A stretch of DNA of 64,000 nucleotides from Hyphomicrobiales bacterium (lineage in GTDB: Bacteria; Pseudomonadota; Alphaproteobacteria; Rhizobiales; Rhizobiaceae), in contig UICE01000003.1 in NCBI GenBank assembly GCA_900471815.1, positions 705,558-769,557 of the forward strand, in the 5' to 3' direction. The notes beneath the pieces are model-generated. The model saw only the letters and a program-made list of their open reading frames with translations, did no database searches and was not told the DNA's origin. Below are positions 62,256-64,000 of the stretch, piece by piece. The number at the start of each line of letters is the position of its first letter. The first letter of the stretch is position 1. A program made the position numbers and the translations under genes.

Positions 62256-62283
62256 GCCGCCTCGGTCATTTGAACGGGGCGGC
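62256..62283 (+). terminator. stem-loop after the capsid gene
   Basis: GCCGCCTC (62256-62263) pairs with GGGGCGGC (62276-62283) with one G-T pair over a 12-base loop, ten bases after the capsid stop. No T-run follows. Together with the stem-loop before the gene it brackets the capsid message. Confidence 0.45.
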
Positions 62284-62301
62284 CTAACATTGAGGGGCTT
62301 C

Positions 62302-62481
62302 ATGAAAGTCAAAGTTACTACAAGCCTTTCCGGCGATGGCTTCGATTATCAATGCGGACAAATCGTTGAGTTAGACGAATTCAAAGCTGCAGTTGGCACT
62401 GGTTATGAGAATCTCAGCATTTCTCACGTGGATACGAAGGTTGAGCGCGCTGTGAAATTGGCCGTTAAGGAAATACGATGA
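62302..62481 (+). CDS. small prophage head-region protein
   Basis: A 59-residue protein from ATG at 62302 (MKVKVTTSLSGDGFDYQCGQ) with GAGGGG seven bases before it; the longer frame from 62254 would read through the stem-loop. Small proteins of this pattern, with a QIVELDE segment, are common between capsid and connector genes. Overlaps the next gene by ATGA. Confidence 0.72.
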   Translation: MKVKVTTSLSGDGFDYQCGQIVELDEFKAAVGTGYENLSISHVDTKVERAVKLAVKEIR

Positions 62482-63053
62482 TGAATCCGTGGTCGCGCCT
62501 AGCACTAGTTACCGCGGCCACAACTCCGGTTGTGACGCTTGAAGAAGCCAAAAAGCAAAGTCGCATCTACCACGATGACGAAGATAGCCAAATTCCTCTA
62601 TACGTCGCTGCGGCGACAGCATTTATAGAGGGCCCACATGGGATTGGCGTTGCGCTGCGACCGCAGACTTGGCGCCTGTCATTAGACGGGTTTCCTTGTC
62701 ACATCACAGTTCCACTCGGTCCAGTTACTGAAATTACGAGTATCTCATACATTGATGATGCGGGTGCCCCCGTAAATTTGGATAGTTGGCGCGCTGATTT
62801 GGATGCGCAGCCTCTTCGTATTTGGCCAGCCAAAGATACTTCATGGCCATCATCGACCTGTGAGCCTGGCTCAGTAAAGGTTGTGTTTAAGTGTGGATAC
62901 GAAACAGTGCCAGCCGATCTTAAGGCCGTAGTACTTTTGCTTTCGGCGCACCTCTACGAGAATAGAGAAGCATCGAGCGACGTGGAATACCACAACTTGC
63001 CGTTCGCCGTTCAAGCAATTCTTGACCGCCACCGAGTAGGAAGATTCGCCTGA
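62478..63053 (+). CDS. phage head-tail connector (gp6/gp8-like adaptor)
   Basis: A 191-residue adaptor. The opening TTPVVTLEEAKKQSRIYHDD and the helix IPLYVAAATAFIEG are the head-tail connector pattern, and the C-terminus PADLKAVVLLLSAHLYENRE is the conserved final helix. It attaches to the portal. Starts ATGATG at 62478; the second ATG at 62481 is equally possible. Confidence 0.88.
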   Translation: MMNPWSRLALVTAATTPVVTLEEAKKQSRIYHDDEDSQIPLYVAAATAFIEGPHGIGVALRPQTWRLSLDGFPCHITVPLGPVTEITSISYIDDAGAPVNLDSWRADLDAQPLRIWPAKDTSWPSSTCEPGSVKVVFKCGYETVPADLKAVVLLLSAHLYENREASSDVEYHNLPFAVQAILDRHRVGRFA

Positions 63054-63250
63054 TGGCTTGGGTAAAATTTAGACAAGATTGGGATTGGCGCTTGCCATCC
63101 AGCACGACAGCTTACAAAGCGGGCTGGTCAGGCAACATCACGCGAGATTGCGAATCCCTAGCAATCGCCGCTGGCGCAGCGGTCAGCATTAAGACGCCTC
63201 GTAAAGGCGAGGAGCCTGAAGATGGCGAGCAAAAAACCAACGGCGGGTGA
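63053..63250 (+). CDS. small prophage protein of head-completion region
   Basis: A 65-residue protein (MAWVKFRQDWDWRLPSSTTA), with W- and R-rich start and KAGWSGNITRDCESLAIAAG, a pattern seen in small phage proteins of unknown role that accompany connectors. The ATG shares one base with the previous stop. The last 29 bases overlap the head closure gene. Confidence 0.72.
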   Translation: MAWVKFRQDWDWRLPSSTTAYKAGWSGNITRDCESLAIAAGAAVSIKTPRKGEEPEDGEQKTNGG

Positions 63251-63596
63251 GTTGCGTGGGCTATTTAGCTTTCAGCAGAGGGGGGCTGGAAATGATGGCT
63301 TCCCTGGATCGCCAGATATCCCCGGAACTGGGCCAATGACCGAAGTGTTCAAGTCTGCTGGAAGACTAACGCCTATGCGCGGCGGCGAGGGGATCACGGC
63401 AGGTAGATTGGAAGGAAGGCAACCTTATTTCCTAACATTCCGCAGCCATACTCTGGCCAGAACCATTGATACAAGTTGGCAAGTTGTTGACGTGCGAAAC
63501 AACAACAAGGTCTATCACGTCAAATCACCAATCTCCGATGCCGATATGCACAACCAGTGGTTGGACATGCTCGTGCAAGAAGGTGGCGTTGAATAA
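63222..63596 (+). CDS. phage head closure protein (gp7/gp16-like)
   Basis: A 124-residue protein. AGELRGLFSFQQR opens the typical beta-barrel, and TEVFKSAGRLTPMRGGEGIT with HTLARTIDTSWQVVDVRNNN fits the head-tail stopper family. It closes the filled head. It overlaps the gene before it and is directly followed by the gp10-like gene. Confidence 0.87.
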   Translation: MASKKPTAGELRGLFSFQQRGAGNDGFPGSPDIPGTGPMTEVFKSAGRLTPMRGGEGITAGRLEGRQPYFLTFRSHTLARTIDTSWQVVDVRNNNKVYHVKSPISDADMHNQWLDMLVQEGGVE

Positions 63597-64000
63597 ATGG
63601 CTATAGGCGCAAAGATAATCGGCCTAGCTAAGTTAAACCGAAAACTAAAGCGTATGCCTATAATAGCAAAAGAGACTATTCGAGCGGCTATGGAGGCTGC
63701 GGCCAACGAAATAGTGCAGTTGATGAAATCTCTTGTCCCTGAAGTGAGCGGAGACCTAAAGGACAGCATAGGCTGGACTTGGGGCAAAAGACCAAAATAC
63801 TCACAGGTTATAGCTGTTGCACAATCTAAGTTGGCCGATGATCTAACGCTGACTATTTTCGTCGGCAATTCCAAAGTTCGATATGCTCACCTTATAGAAT
63901 TCGGTACTGCACCACATATTAACGGTGGACTTTTTGCCGGTACGGAACATCCAGGAACAGCAAAACAACCCTTCTTTTTTGTCTCTTATCGAGCCAAGAA
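63597..64000 (+). CDS. HK97 gp10-like protein, cut by window end
   Basis: ATG at 63597 is the base after the head closure stop. The frame reads MAIGAKIIGLAKLNRKLKRM and continues open to the edge (134 codons). The gp10 family motif YAHLIEFGTAPH (about 99-110) and HPGTAKQPFFF near the end are clear. These proteins join the head connector to the tail. The C-terminus is missing only because of the window. Confidence 0.88.
   Translation, partial: MAIGAKIIGLAKLNRKLKRMPIIAKETIRAAMEAAANEIVQLMKSLVPEVSGDLKDSIGWTWGKRPKYSQVIAVAQSKLADDLTLTIFVGNSKVRYAHLIEFGTAPHINGGLFAGTEHPGTAKQPFFFVSYRAK

Larger units (their letters stand above)
47075..64000. mobile_element. integrated HK97-type prophage, right end outside window
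   Basis: From a tRNA 3' fragment at 47075 the sequence changes to phage genes: integrase, repressor, AlpA-like protein, primase-ATPase, HNH, terminase pair, portal, protease, capsid, connector and head-closure genes in standard order. Small genes overlap tightly throughout. Tail, lysis and attR are not in the window, so completeness cannot be judged, but every recognisable gene here is intact. Confidence 0.95.

Noticed and set aside
1-64000. CRISPR arrays, insertion sequences, rRNA genes
   Set aside because: I saw no regularly spaced repeats of CRISPR type, no transposase and no rRNA sequence in the window.
47229-64000. Anti-phage defence or toxin-antitoxin cassette within the prophage
   Set aside because: None of the unknown early genes shows a toxin, nuclease, TIR, NADase or antitoxin motif; only the HNH nuclease is seen and it fits packaging.

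Overview
The window looks like chromosomal DNA of an alphaproteobacterium of the Hyphomicrobiales (Rhizobiales), most likely near Brucella/Ochrobactrum or the Phyllobacteriaceae. This rests on gene content and protein style: a B12-dependent class II ribonucleotide reductase, tripartite tricarboxylate (Tct/Bug) transporters, an Ade-IlvA pair, cyclopropane fatty acid synthase next to a YjbR protein, a DUF2171 protein and an alphaproteobacterial-type tRNA-Asn 3' end. The genus is inference.

Layout. 1-5.9 kb: a TetR-type regulator and a four-gene drug ABC exporter in the order of E. coli cecR-ybhGFSR, with mostly 4-base overlaps. 6.1-8.5 kb: a Stealth-family sugar-phosphate transferase, then a decayed stretch with a frameshifted SRPBCC pseudogene, a small secreted protein and a zinc-ribbon protein. 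8.6-16.3 kb: nrdJ with a good promoter and NrdR-like boxes, a Nudix hydrolase, gpt, a universal stress protein, a CinA-like protein and tRNA-Leu(UAA). 16.3-19.4 kb: tctCBA. 19.6-25.6 kb: ade-ilvA-DUF1697, then a divergent MocR regulator/EamA exporter pair. 25.9-34.7 kb: rhlE-like helicase, cysK-alaX-sseA-GNAT, DUF1203, ald/aldR divergent pair, and cfa-yjbR. 35.3-39.9 kb: a complete minimal archaic (Csu-type) chaperone-usher fimbrial operon behind an AT-rich gap. 40.1-46.9 kb: NAD(P)HX repair enzyme, small envelope or stress proteins, an SLC13 permease and an orphan Bug-type binding protein.

From 47,075 to beyond the right edge lies a prophage. Its left end is marked by the 3' fragment of a tRNA (probably tRNA-Asn) with that tRNA's terminator, followed at once by a tyrosine integrase. 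Early genes are a repressor, an AlpA-like protein, several small proteins, a YkgJ-type cysteine-cluster protein and a primase-polymerase/RecA-like ATPase fusion, with repeat-rich possible origin DNA behind it. After a divergent control region come an HTH protein, an oppositely transcribed secreted protein (moron candidate), HNH endonuclease, and an HK97-type packaging and head module: TerS, TerL, portal, protease, capsid, connector, head closure and an HK97 gp10-like protein cut by the window end. Tail genes are not in view.

The most rewarding observation is an operator family, TATAAS-N4-STTATA, that overlaps three sigma70-like promoters of the prophage: in front of the repressor, the early genes, and the divergent 53.9/54.4 kb genes. 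It reads as a complete repressor regulon. Other points worth checking are the NrdR boxes and a perfect DnaA box upstream of nrdJ, the inverted and direct repeats between mocR and eamA, the repeat array behind the prophage primase, and the secreted moron.
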